NCBI GenBank assembly: GCA_958408685.1
Contig: CATYLC010000021.1
Location: 1-35,958, forward strand
Length of the DNA: 35,958 bases
Source: an uncultured Collinsella sp.
GTDB taxonomy: Bacteria > Actinomycetota > Coriobacteriia > Coriobacteriales > Coriobacteriaceae
Reading direction: 5' to 3'
Positions 1-7,540 of the stretch are shown in pieces (within the stretch, counting starts at the first letter, position 1; the number at the start of each line of letters is the position of its first letter). A program made the position numbers and the translations under genes. The notes beneath the pieces were generated by a model. It did no database searches and was not told the origin of the DNA. It saw only the letters and a list, made by a program, of their open reading frames with translations.

Positions 1-55
1 CGAGATAGCCCTCCTGGTCGAAATGCATGATCTCGATCTTCTCGGTTTCCTTCAT
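1..55 (-). CDS. N-terminal fragment of an unidentified protein, runs off the window
   Basis: An ATG on the minus strand at 55 opens a frame that continues to the window edge, giving 18 residues beginning MKETEKIEIMHFDQ. An AGGAGA Shine-Dalgarno lies a few bases upstream (about 60-66), so this is a real start. It lies 60 bp downstream of the SIS-domain gene in the same direction and is probably in the same operon. Too little is visible to assign a family. A second sugar-phosphate isomerase or other sugar-catabolic protein would fit the context, but that is a guess. Confidence 0.55.
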   Translation of the reverse strand, partial: MKETEKIEIMHFDQEGYL

Positions 56-115
56 TTGTCTCTCCTTTCTGGGGTTGTTTCCACATCCCCCATGCCAACG
101 GGCATCAAAACCCGC

Positions 116-1231
116 TTACATTCCGTAACACTCAGCCGCTTTGGCCTTAAGCGCATTGACTGACTCTTCGTAGCCCTCTGCCTTGACCTCCATTTGCTTG
201 GAGACGGCATCGAGATACGGGTGAACGTCCCATGACTTCAGACGCTCGGCGATTATTGCCGCAATCGTCTGGAAGAACACGAGATTGGGAATTGCGCTGA
301 GCAGCGGAGCCACCTGAGGCACCACAACCTCGTGAGCCCCGCCCTTGGGATGGGCCGTGAGCAGCACCGTTTTTGTCGTAACGTTCGATAGCGCATCGGC
401 GATATTCGCAAGACGCTCCGACCCCTGCGGATCGTCGACAATAAACACCAGATAGCCCGGAACGATCTGCATCTCGGGACCGTGGACGAACTCCTCGCCT
501 TCGTGATGCATGGCAGGAATCTTGATGGTCTCGCTCAGCTTGAGCGCTGCCTCCTCGGCAACACCATAGTTGGGGCCGTTGCCGACGACCATAGCGGGCA
601 CGTGCTCAGAAAGCTCGAGCATGTGGTCTTGAACATATGCCTCGGCTGTCTCGCACATGGTGGCGTTGGCTCGAATGGCCTCGCGCAGGTCGTCAAGACG
701 TTGGGCAACGCCCTCGACATCAATCGTTCCGCACGCTTGACCGCCGTAGATGCCAAAGAGCACCAGGTACTCGACGAGGACCTCGACGCCCAAGGTCACA
801 AAGTCCACCGACTCGACGCCCACGCCGTAGTCAAGAACGATGTCAGTGTGCTCCTTGATGGGAGCCTCGACATTTGCCGTGAGCGCAACCGCAGGCATAT
901 CGTGCGCGCGCATGTAATCGAGCGCCGCAATCGTATTGGTCGAATAGCCGCTCTGAGAGACGGCGATGTTGAGCGCATGCTGCGGATAGATGTGCTCAAA
1001 ATCGACGAAGGCCTCGGGCGTCACAACGGATACCTGCATCTGCAGCGCGTCTTGCAGGTAATCGCGGGCGCAATCGGCGGCATGGCGCGACGAACCCGAA
1101 GCAACGATGCGCAGTGCGTTAAAAGAACCAGACTGGAAAATATCAACGAGCTGCGCTACCAACTCAGACGAACACTCGAGGTTCTCTCCCATACGCACAT
1201 GGGCGAGTTGAACGTAATCGAGCATCTTCAT
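116..1231 (-). CDS. SIS-domain sugar-phosphate isomerase/deglycase (GlmS-isomerase or FrlB-like)
   Basis: A 371-residue protein with two SIS (sugar isomerase) folds and no glutaminase domain. The first SIS half shows ASGSSRHAA and the loop AVSQSGYSTNT, typical of phosphosugar binding. The second shows VVGNGPNYGVAEEAALKLSE followed by HHEGEEFVHGPE, the conserved Glu/His region of the GlmS isomerase domain and of FrlB/AgaS deglycases. The start chosen (ATG at 1231) has GGGAGGTGAG just upstream; a longer in-frame start at 1270 lacks a good SD. Members isomerise or deglycate amino-sugar or glycation-product phosphates in the cytoplasm. The two GntR regulators upstream suggest substrate induction. 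The exact substrate cannot be told. Confidence 0.85.
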   Translation of the reverse strand: MKMLDYVQLAHVRMGENLECSSELVAQLVDIFQSGSFNALRIVASGSSRHAADCARDYLQDALQMQVSVVTPEAFVDFEHIYPQHALNIAVSQSGYSTNTIAALDYMRAHDMPAVALTANVEAPIKEHTDIVLDYGVGVESVDFVTLGVEVLVEYLVLFGIYGGQACGTIDVEGVAQRLDDLREAIRANATMCETAEAYVQDHMLELSEHVPAMVVGNGPNYGVAEEAALKLSETIKIPAMHHEGEEFVHGPEMQIVPGYLVFIVDDPQGSERLANIADALSNVTTKTVLLTAHPKGGAHEVVVPQVAPLLSAIPNLVFFQTIAAIIAERLKSWDVHPYLDAVSKQMEVKAEGYEESVNALKAKAAECYGM

Positions 1232-1253
1232 CGTCTCACCTCCCAATAAATCA

Positions 1254-1282
1254 TTAGTATTTGATACCAATCACGATTACAA
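1254..1282 (-). promoter_or_regulatory. Candidate promoter of the SIS-isomerase operon
   Basis: On the minus strand TTGTAA (1277-1282) and TACTAA (1254-1259) are separated by 17 bp, with the SD and ATG directly downstream. The spacer includes the start of an imperfect palindrome, TTGGTAT-CAA-ATACTAA, which overlaps the -10. This could be a repressor site. Confidence 0.4.
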
Positions 1283-1358
1283 GTTACGTCTTTTTGATAC
1301 CTCTTTGTCGATTAATTTATTCCCTTCGGTGAACGGTCGATTTTGAGCCCTGTAAGGT

Positions 1359-1368
1359 TGTATATACA
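1359..1368. promoter_or_regulatory. Candidate GntR/HutC operator TGTATATACA
   Basis: A perfect 10-bp palindrome matching the general GT-N-TA-N-AC pattern of HutC-subfamily GntR operators. It lies between the downstream GntR gene and the SIS gene, so either of the two GntR proteins encoded next door may bind it. Confidence 0.45.
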
Positions 1369-1424
1369 GCTGGCTCAACGGTCAGGATCGTTTAGTTTTC
1401 CCAGCCGTTATACAAAAACACCAG

Positions 1425-2138
1425 CTAGTACGTATAGGTGTATCCACCCGCATCGCCGCGGTTAAATGACTTGACGTACTCAATTACTTGGCCACTCGCG
1501 TCGTAACTCACGCACTCCAGCAGCAGGGCAAGGTCACCTTGCTCCAACCCAAGCAGACCGGCGTCTCGTGCGCCCAGCGCTTCGATATCGAGCTTTTCCT
1601 GTGCCATGACCGGCTTTCGACCCAACATCTCATAGGTCTCGTACAGACTGAACACCGACACGTCGATTTCTTCGATGGTCGGGAACAGCAGACAGGGGAT
1701 CAGCGCCATCTCAATCGATACGGGATCGCCGTTAATGCAGTTCAGACGTCGCATGGAATAGAGCAGGTCGTCCTCGGCAATGCCAAATAGGTCAGCGTAG
1801 TATGGCCCCGCATAACGCTTGGAGCGCGCCAGAATGCGGACGGACGGTTCGCCGCCCGAGGCGCGAACCGATTCACGGAAGCCGGCCGTACGCTCAAACG
1901 CAACGGGCACCTTCTGTGCCACGAAGGCACCCTTTCCGCGGACACGGCGAATCTGGCCGCGACGAACTAGCTCGTCCACGGCGCTCCGGATAGTCAGGCG
2001 TGTCGTGCCAAACTCCTCGGCAAGCTCATTTTCGGACGGAATCATCGAACCCGTGGGGTATATTCCGCGCTCGATACGCTCCTCAATGCGACGTCGAATG
2101 CGTATATAAACCGGGGTGGCATCTACTGTTTCAGCCAT
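1425..2138 (-). CDS. GntR-family transcriptional regulator, HutC subfamily (1)
   Basis: A 237-residue protein. Residues about 8-75 form the GntR winged helix: IRRRIEERI, then PSENELAEEFGTTRLTIRSA as the recognition helix region, then the wing RGKGAFV. The remainder is a UTRA-type effector domain of the kind that binds sugar phosphates or other small ligands. The ATG at 2138 has AGGTGA upstream. Its first 16 bp overlap the 3' end of the preceding GntR gene, so the two are probably translationally coupled. It most likely represses the SIS operon downstream. Confidence 0.85.
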   Translation of the reverse strand: MAETVDATPVYIRIRRRIEERIERGIYPTGSMIPSENELAEEFGTTRLTIRSAVDELVRRGQIRRVRGKGAFVAQKVPVAFERTAGFRESVRASGGEPSVRILARSKRYAGPYYADLFGIAEDDLLYSMRRLNCINGDPVSIEMALIPCLLFPTIEEIDVSVFSLYETYEMLGRKPVMAQEKLDIEALGARDAGLLGLEQGDLALLLECVSYDASGQVIEYVKSFNRGDAGGYTYTY

Positions 2139-2890
2139 TGTTCACCTGCCACGCTCCTCATGCCGTTCTCTTCGCCGTTATCGGCAAAGCGGAACTTTGT
2201 GGGCAAAATCACCGATTTGCAATGCTCCACAAAACGCATGTCCTTATCCAATTCGATCGTGCTCTCATAGAACACCGGCGTTCCCTCTTCTTGCTGGAGC
2301 AGCTCGGCCTCTTCGGCGTTCAAACGCGAGATGGAGATATGCTCACGTCCATGCTCAACACGCACGCCACCTTCTTTGAGCAAGACATCGTAAAGGCTCT
2401 CGCACTCAAAATCGTGCTCGATAAGCGATGGGCACAGGGACAGGTTAACGTGAGCCGTCTCGATTGACGCCGGCTCGCCCTCAATAAGTCGAACGCGCTG
2501 CATGCGGAGCAAGGGAGCGCCTACAGCCACCCCAAGCTTGTCGGCAAGCGCCTCATCCGCCTCGATGGTCCCGGTGGAAACCAGACGAGAAGAGGGGTGC
2601 AGGCCGGCAGTCCGCACAGCATCGGAAAAGTTATACGTTTCCTGGAAGATGTTCAGCGGCTTGGGAGGACAAACATACGTGCCCGATCCGCGACGGCTCT
2701 CGAGCGTTCCACACGAGATAAGTCGCGTGATACCGGCACGCAACGCCGTACGCGAAACGCCAATCTCTTCGCACAGCACGCGCTCGGCCGGCAGGCGATC
2801 GCCGCCGGCAAGCTGATGGTGCTGGATATACCAAAGAATTCCCTCAACAGCACGATCTTTGGGGGGAATTGCATAAGATTCGCCTGCCAT
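2123..2890 (-). CDS. GntR-family transcriptional regulator, HutC subfamily (2)
   Basis: A 255-residue paralogue-type regulator. The N-terminal winged helix (about residues 12-78) shows LPAERVLCEEIGVSRTALRA and RRGSGTYV, followed by a UTRA-like ligand domain. The start has AGGAG 8 bp upstream. Its stop lies inside the start region of the next GntR gene (16-bp overlap). The two proteins differ throughout, so this is not a recent duplication. Two HutC regulators in one transcript could recognise different inducers or form heteromeric control, but this is inference. Confidence 0.85.
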   Translation of the reverse strand: MAGESYAIPPKDRAVEGILWYIQHHQLAGGDRLPAERVLCEEIGVSRTALRAGITRLISCGTLESRRGSGTYVCPPKPLNIFQETYNFSDAVRTAGLHPSSRLVSTGTIEADEALADKLGVAVGAPLLRMQRVRLIEGEPASIETAHVNLSLCPSLIEHDFECESLYDVLLKEGGVRVEHGREHISISRLNAEEAELLQQEEGTPVFYESTIELDKDMRFVEHCKSVILPTKFRFADNGEENGMRSVAGEQWLKQ

Positions 2891-2928
2891 TGCACAGACT
2901 CCTCATTCAGACACGTATGCCGCCAAAA

Positions 2929-3417
2929 TTAGGCCAGCCCTCCCATGGCATCAAATTCGGCCTTGATCTTCTCGGCGACATTCCGATACGACTTATATAG
3001 GCTTGAATCGCGTTTGACTTCGTCGGTCATAACGGGAATCTCTAATTTGGAAACCTCGTCTTTTCCCGTCTGAACCGCCACAACAACGCCCATACCAAGA
3101 CACATATTACGCTTGGCAGCGTTTATTTTCGCCGCCTTGGCAGGATTTGCCAGGATACGCTGGGCAAATTCCTGTTTTGAAGCCACTTCCTCGGCCTCCG
3201 GATTGCCCGCCTCGGCTACTTCGCACTGCAACACGTCCGCATAGTCAAAAATCTTCGGCTCGCCACCGCGTTGATGCACAGCCCACTTGCGGCGCGTGGC
3301 ATCCTGGTAGATAGCCGGCAAAAATGTAAACCGCGGCGGGTCCAAAATCGTATCCGTGATGGTAAACACATCGGGATCAAAGGCATCCTGCGGGTTTTTC
3401 TTCTTGAACAGCCCCAT
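2929..3417 (-). CDS. Conserved hypothetical protein, about 162 residues
   Basis: The protein starts MGLFKKKNPQDAF at 3417, with GGGAGG 6 bp upstream; a start 33 bp further upstream lacks an SD. There is no signal peptide or transmembrane segment. The basic N-terminus is followed by a compact domain with the run KIFDYADVLQCEVAE and later conserved-looking charged helices (KINAAKRNMCLGMGVVVAVQ, then YRNVAEKIKAEF). The IFDYADVLQCEV stretch resembles small cytosolic DUF proteins with a PH-like/SHOCT-like strand pattern. I do not recognise the family and assign no function. It stands between the LacI gene and the GntR pair. Confidence 0.6.
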   Translation of the reverse strand: MGLFKKKNPQDAFDPDVFTITDTILDPPRFTFLPAIYQDATRRKWAVHQRGGEPKIFDYADVLQCEVAEAGNPEAEEVASKQEFAQRILANPAKAAKINAAKRNMCLGMGVVVAVQTGKDEVSKLEIPVMTDEVKRDSSLYKSYRNVAEKIKAEFDAMGGLA

Positions 3418-3605
3418 ATCAGCCTCCCGTACTAGCATTAAACAACTCATGCTGAATATAGCACCAATTTCAAGCCACTGCTTTATCGCATCGGTGCGCG
3501 GCGTCTATGGCTCGCCCAGCGGAAGAGTTCACGGACGAGGGCCGGGGTGCCTGCCGGCAAATAGCGGACACTCCGCATGCAATCTATGCAAACAAGCAAG
3601 TACGC

Positions 3606-4634
3606 TTAGCTACATTCGGTAAGCTCGAGCACGCTGTCCTTAACGATAAGCGCCGGCTCCAGAACGACCTCTTCGGCACGTCTACCGCCCCTACCGGCAA
3701 GACGCTTGGACATGCAGCCAAAAGCATGCTCCGCAAGGACACCAGGATCCTGCTCGATCGCGGTCAGCGCCGGCTCAAAGAGAACGTCGGCCGCCGAGTT
3801 GTCATAGCTTACGACCGAGATATCGCCCGGAATGCTCTTCCCCATCTCGTGCAAGCGCTTGAGCAGACCGAGGGCAATGTTATCCGAGCTTGCGAACACG
3901 GCGGTGGCGTCAGTTGCGAGCACCGCCTCCGAGGCCTCGTATGCGCTCGGAATGTAGTACTCGCTCTCAAACTCCAAACGCGCGTCAATAGGCAGCCCCA
4001 CCTCGCGCAGCGCACGCTCATAGCCGGCAAGACGCTTACGACCCGTATTGGAACGGCGCGCATTAACCAAGCAGGCAATGCGACGGTGCCCCTGCTCGAT
4101 CAAGTAGCGGGTAGCCATGTAGCCACCCATCTCGTGGTCGAACATCACCTTGTCGCACTCGAGCCCCTCAATGGCACGGTCGACCATTACCGCCGGGATG
4201 GGTAGATGGCTGACCTCTTCGCGCAGGGCGCGGTCGTCGGAGAACTCGTCACCCACGACCAAGAACACACCATCGACGCCGCGCGTCACTAGCTGGCGCA
4301 GGAGCTCCAGATCGTCCTCGGCACTTCCGCCCGAGCTGGTAATAAAGAGCGCATAGCCGTCCTCGCGGCAGCGCTTTTCCAAGCTGCCGGCGAGCGAAGC
4401 AAAAAAGCGGCTCTCGATGTTAGGGACGATAAGGCCAAGCGTGCGCGACTCGCGCATGACCAGGCTACGCGCGATCTGGTTAGGAACATAATGATTGCGC
4501 GACGCGACCTCTTTGATGCGCTTGCGGTTTTCTTCCGAGATGCGACAAGGCCGATTGTTGAGAACAAGCGAGACCGACGAAGGGGAAAGCCCCACCTCCT
4601 GGGCAATCTGCTTGAGAGTAACTTTGTTGCCCAT
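3606..4634 (-). CDS. LacI-family transcriptional repressor
   Basis: A 342-residue LacI/GalR protein. The N-terminal helix-turn-helix is TLKQIAQEVGLSPSSVSLVL, with the hinge helix region RNHYVPNQIARSL at about 48-60. The periplasmic-binding-protein-like sugar domain follows (LGLIVPNIESRFFASL; DGVFLVVGDEFSDD; FASSDNIALGLL; SVVSYDNSAADVLFEPALTAIEQ). AAGGAG precedes the ATG, and a -10 TATACT sits upstream on the minus strand at 4670-4675. No sugar operon adjoins it on the same strand, so its target is not evident. The nearest candidates are its own gene and distant sugar genes. Confidence 0.9.
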   Translation of the reverse strand: MGNKVTLKQIAQEVGLSPSSVSLVLNNRPCRISEENRKRIKEVASRNHYVPNQIARSLVMRESRTLGLIVPNIESRFFASLAGSLEKRCREDGYALFITSSGGSAEDDLELLRQLVTRGVDGVFLVVGDEFSDDRALREEVSHLPIPAVMVDRAIEGLECDKVMFDHEMGGYMATRYLIEQGHRRIACLVNARRSNTGRKRLAGYERALREVGLPIDARLEFESEYYIPSAYEASEAVLATDATAVFASSDNIALGLLKRLHEMGKSIPGDISVVSYDNSAADVLFEPALTAIEQDPGVLAEHAFGCMSKRLAGRGGRRAEEVVLEPALIVKDSVLELTECS

Positions 4635-4743
4635 CTCGCTCCTTCCGAATATTCGCGCAATCTCTTAAAAGTATAGCGACCGTCCCTCTACCTCGATGAT
4701 AAACACTTTACCAATCCGGTAGACGGCTGTTTTATCGCCGCGA

Positions 4744-4809
4744 TTGGTGCAAAGCAACCTGACCCCTTTGCACCATGTGATGCATTGGGGTCAGGTTGCT
4801 TTGCACCAA
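4744..4809. repeat. 23-bp perfect inverted repeat, REP-like palindrome
   Basis: The arms at 4744-4766 and 4787-4809 are perfectly complementary over 23 bp around a 20-bp centre. The centre starts with another copy of TTTGCACCA, so the GGTGCAAAG of the left arm can pair either with the near copy (4766-4774) or with the distal arm. The element sits between the divergent lacI-type gene and murB and reaches the murB -35 region. The layout suits a REP/RAYT-type or MITE-like palindrome. No transposase is present. Confidence 0.75.
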
Positions 4810-4831
4810 ATCCATCCGGGTGGGGTATATT
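4801..4831 (+). promoter_or_regulatory. Candidate murB promoter
   Basis: TTGCAC (4801-4806) and TATATT (4826-4831) are separated by 19 bp, a little longer than ideal. The -35 lies in the right arm of the palindrome, so the repeat may have donated or may modulate the promoter. Confidence 0.35.
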
Positions 4832-4878
4832 GCATTCGATTGATGAAAACGACCACCAACCATAAGGCGGATATTCGT

Positions 4879-5841
4879 ATGCACGAAAATGACTTTTTTA
4901 ACGAGGACCTGCTCTGCGCGCTCGCCGGTGTTGCCGGCGAGGACAACGTGCTCATGAGCGAGCCCATGCGCGAGCACACCACGTTTAAGATCGGCGGCCC
5001 GGCCGACGTCTTTGTCACGCCCGATACCGAGCAGGGACTCGTCGCCACGCTTGACACCTGCTACCGCTGCGATCTGCCGCTCACCATTGTGGGCAACGGT
5101 TCCGACCTGCTCGTCGGTGACAAGGGTATCCGCGGTGTCGTCGTGGCACTGGGCGAAGGCCTCTCTAACATCACCGTCGACGGCACGCATGTTACGGCAG
5201 CAGCCGGCGCCTTGCTTTCCGATGTCGCCGCGGCTGCCGCCGAAGCCTGCCTCACCGGCATGGAGCCCCTCTCGGGCATCCCCGGCTCGGTCGGCGGCGC
5301 CTGCTATATGAACGCCGGTGCCTACGGCGCCTGCATGGCCGATGTTTTGGAGTCCGTGCGCGTCTATAAGCCCGCCCGCGCGCTCGACGACGGCACCCGC
5401 GGCAGCGGCAATATCATTGAGTTCGATGTCGACGAGCTTAACCTGGGCTATCGCAAGAGCCGCATCGCCGACGACGGCTTTATCGTGCTCTCTGCCACCT
5501 TTCACCTTGCCCCGGGCAACGCCGCGATGATCAAGGCCGACATGGACGACTACCGCCAACGCCGCGAGGACAAGCAGCCACTCGACATGCCGAGCGCCGG
5601 CTCCACCTTCAAGCGCCCCGAGGGCCACTTTGCCGGCAAGCTCATCATGGATGCCGGTCTGCGCGGCCACGCTATCGGCGGCGCCCAGGTGAGCGAGAAA
5701 CACTGCGGCTTCATCGTCAACGCCGACCACGCCACCGCCGCCGACGTCGACGAACTCATCCGCCACATCCAAGCAACCGTCAAAGACCAATTCGACGTAG
5801 ACCTACAACCAGAAGTCCACCGAGTAGGCGAATTCCTCTAA
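4879..5841 (+). CDS. murB: UDP-N-acetylenolpyruvoylglucosamine reductase (MurB)
   Basis: A 320-residue FAD enzyme that reduces UDP-GlcNAc-enolpyruvate to UDP-MurNAc in peptidoglycan synthesis. The N-terminal FAD-binding segment has HTTFKIGGPADVFV and TIVGNGSDLLVGD. The middle has the family signature GMEPLSGIPGSVGGACYMNAGAYG. The C-terminal substrate domain has PSAGSTFKRPEGHFAGKLI (Ser acid/base catalyst) and HCGFIVN, ending with a glutamate in LQPEVHRVGEF. This is the type II (short) arrangement. Start ATG 4879 is preceded by AAGGCGG at 8 bp; ATG 4843 is possible but lacks an SD. Confidence 0.95.
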   Translation: MHENDFFNEDLLCALAGVAGEDNVLMSEPMREHTTFKIGGPADVFVTPDTEQGLVATLDTCYRCDLPLTIVGNGSDLLVGDKGIRGVVVALGEGLSNITVDGTHVTAAAGALLSDVAAAAAEACLTGMEPLSGIPGSVGGACYMNAGAYGACMADVLESVRVYKPARALDDGTRGSGNIIEFDVDELNLGYRKSRIADDGFIVLSATFHLAPGNAAMIKADMDDYRQRREDKQPLDMPSAGSTFKRPEGHFAGKLIMDAGLRGHAIGGAQVSEKHCGFIVNADHATAADVDELIRHIQATVKDQFDVDLQPEVHRVGEFL

Positions 5842-5844
5842 AAA

Positions 5845-5866
5845 GAAGGCCCCAAAAGGGGCCTTC
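5845..5866. terminator. Bidirectional hairpin terminator between murB and the hydrolase gene
   Basis: A 9-bp stem, GAAGGCCCC / GGGGCCTTC, with loop AAAA starts 3 bp after the murB stop. On the minus strand the stem is followed by TTTTT, so it can also stop transcripts arriving from the gene at 6069-7274. Confidence 0.8.
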
Positions 5867-5918
5867 ACCATATTTATTCAGATAACCCAGTCCGGCGTGT
5901 GACGTATTGGACCCGAGA

Positions 5919-6049
5919 GGTCCGTGGCTGCCCGAAAGGCATTAGGTTGATCGCGAGTTCCGCACGAGCCGGAGAGCACTTAATGTGCTCTCCGTGCGAG
6001 CAGGACTGTCCGAGCAGGCAACCTAATGCCTTTCGGGCAGCCACGGACC
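5919..6049 (+). ncRNA. Long structured hairpin element, copy A (same family as 28836-28970 and half copy 23822-23882)
   Basis: The outer arms 5919-5948 and 6020-6049 are perfectly complementary over 30 bp. The 71-nt centre holds ATCGCGAGTTCCGCACG, then a 9-bp hairpin with apex CACTTAATGTG, then GCAGGACTGT and GAGCAGG. The same centre occurs in copy C, but the arm sequences differ completely. AGTTCC and GGACT can pair with one bulged U, giving a three-helix model. The element ends 19 bp beyond the stop codon of the minus-strand hydrolase gene. It could be a structured RNA or a DNA hairpin; the strand is undetermined because the arms pair perfectly. Confidence 0.7.
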
Positions 6050-6068
6050 AACTTACTTCAAACCACCG

Positions 6069-7274
6069 TTACGACAGCGCAATACCGCCGAGCCAGCCCC
6101 AACGCACGCCAGAGCCAGTGCCATAGAAGCTAATAAACGAATCGAGCGACTTCGATGTAATGGCGCCCTCGTTGCTCATAACGATGCCGCCGCCAACGTA
6201 GATACCCACATGACCGTAGATAAGGCCCGGAGCGCCCGTGCCGCTGTGCGAGGAATCGGCCACGATCATGCCCACCTGCAGCGCCGAGCGGTCGGAGCTA
6301 TAGCACCAGGCGTTGAACATGTCGCAGGCGTTGCCGCCAAAGTAGCCAACGCCGGCGTTACGGAAGACATTGGTGACCCACGCCGCGCACCAGTTCTGAC
6401 CCGGCGAAGGCGTGGAGTAGCACGCGTTGACGACGGCCTGTTGCTTGCCCGAGCCGGCATTCTGCTGCGGAGTTCCGGGCGCATACGATCCGCCACCCGA
6501 GCTCGAACCACCCGAGTAGGAATTGTTCTTGTTCGCGGCGGCCGCGGCAGCGGCGGCCTTCCTAGCGGCCTCCTCGGCCTGGGCGGCAGCGAGAATCTCG
6601 GAATCACGCTGAGCCATGAGCTCCTTGACATCGTCAGAGAGGCCGTTCAGAACCGTCTGGACTTCCTGCTGCTTGGCCTGCATGTCCTGCATCTGGGCAG
6701 TCTGCTGGTCCTTGAGCTTCTCTAAGTCGGCCTTCTGCGACTCGAGCTCGGTCTTTTGCGCATCGAGCTCTTCCTGGATGGTCTGAATGTCCTCGATGGC
6801 GTCGCGGTCGCTCTTGTTGATCTTCTCAACGTAATGCGCGTTGGCGACGAGTTCCTCAAACGAGCCAGAGGCCAGCAGCAGCGACAGGATGTTCGTGCCG
6901 CCGGACTTGTAGCTGGCGGCCACGCGATCGGAAAGGTCGTTGCGCTTCTTCTTGAGCTCGGCCTTCTTTTCATCGATCTGGGCCTGCGTGTCGTCAATCT
7001 TGCCCTGGACATTCTCGATGTCGTTGAGGGTCTGGGCATTCTTGTTGGCCAGCGCCGCATACTCATTTGCGATGCTGTCGAGCTGGGCCTGAACCTCGTC
7101 GAGCTGGGCCTGGGCGGCATTCAGTTTATCGGTGGTTTCTTTGGAAGCCTCCGCCGCATGGGCGCGAGCGGGCAGGCCAAAAAGAACTGCCGCAGAAGCG
7201 GCGCCGAACAGGGCCTTGAGGGCAGTGCGGCGCGAGAGCTCCTGGGAAAGGATGGAATCGCTGTTTGGTGACAT
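6069..7274 (-). CDS. Secreted coiled-coil cell-wall hydrolase (CHAP / NlpC-P60-like)
   Basis: A 401-residue exported protein. It has an N-terminal signal with a twin-arginine-like LSRRTALKALFGAASAA and cleavage near AHAAEA. A long coiled coil follows (about 45-250, with alternating Glu/Lys/Gln and a PcsB/CwlO-like ASYKSGGTNILSLLLASGSF), then an alanine-rich and Gly/Ser-rich linker. The C-terminal catalytic domain carries NWCAAWVTNVF (nucleophile Cys) and YGHVGIYVGGG (His). This is the layout of peptidoglycan endopeptidases or amidases acting in cell separation. CHAP and NlpC/P60 cannot be distinguished with certainty by eye. GGAG precedes the ATG. Confidence 0.85.
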   Translation of the reverse strand: MSPNSDSILSQELSRRTALKALFGAASAAVLFGLPARAHAAEASKETTDKLNAAQAQLDEVQAQLDSIANEYAALANKNAQTLNDIENVQGKIDDTQAQIDEKKAELKKKRNDLSDRVAASYKSGGTNILSLLLASGSFEELVANAHYVEKINKSDRDAIEDIQTIQEELDAQKTELESQKADLEKLKDQQTAQMQDMQAKQQEVQTVLNGLSDDVKELMAQRDSEILAAAQAEEAARKAAAAAAAANKNNSYSGGSSSGGGSYAPGTPQQNAGSGKQQAVVNACYSTPSPGQNWCAAWVTNVFRNAGVGYFGGNACDMFNAWCYSSDRSALQVGMIVADSSHSGTGAPGLIYGHVGIYVGGGIVMSNEGAITSKSLDSFISFYGTGSGVRWGWLGGIALS

Positions 7275-7318
7275 ATGTACTCCGTTACATGCTTATTTAT
7301 ATGTCGCTCAACTCATAC

Positions 7319-7346
7319 ATATTAGCGTACATATGGCGCGTCCCAA
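7319..7346 (-). promoter_or_regulatory. Candidate promoter of the cell-wall hydrolase gene
   Basis: On the minus strand TTGGGA (7341-7346) is followed after 16 bp by TAATAT (7319-7324). This lies 45 bp upstream of the start codon. Confidence 0.45.
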
Positions 7347-7540
7347 CGATTTCCACGAACGGCAGGAAACTGCAAGGTCGGCGGCTCGTAAGCAAATACC
7401 AAAGATCAGGTTATGCGTACGCAAGCTCTGTTATGAGTACGTTAACATAATCCTCTGCTTTTCCTACAGCGCACGATTTGGGCGTCCCCGCCTGCGCTAT
7501 ACTCCCCTCTAGAAGTGTTCCTGATTCGATAGGAGACTGC

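Noticed and set aside
3541..3558. Hairpin GCCGG-8-CCGGC as a terminator after the LacI gene
   Set aside because: A short 5-bp stem with no U-run, expected by chance in GC-rich sequence.
4732..5790. A 352-codon open frame antisense to murB
   Set aside because: murB has every family motif, and the antisense frame is compositionally odd (Val/Gly/Ala/Asp/His), typical of a high-GC shadow.
5919..6049. The hairpin element as a classical insertion sequence or MITE
   Set aside because: The arms differ between copies while the centre is conserved, the opposite of terminal inverted repeats. There is no transposase and no clear target-site duplication.
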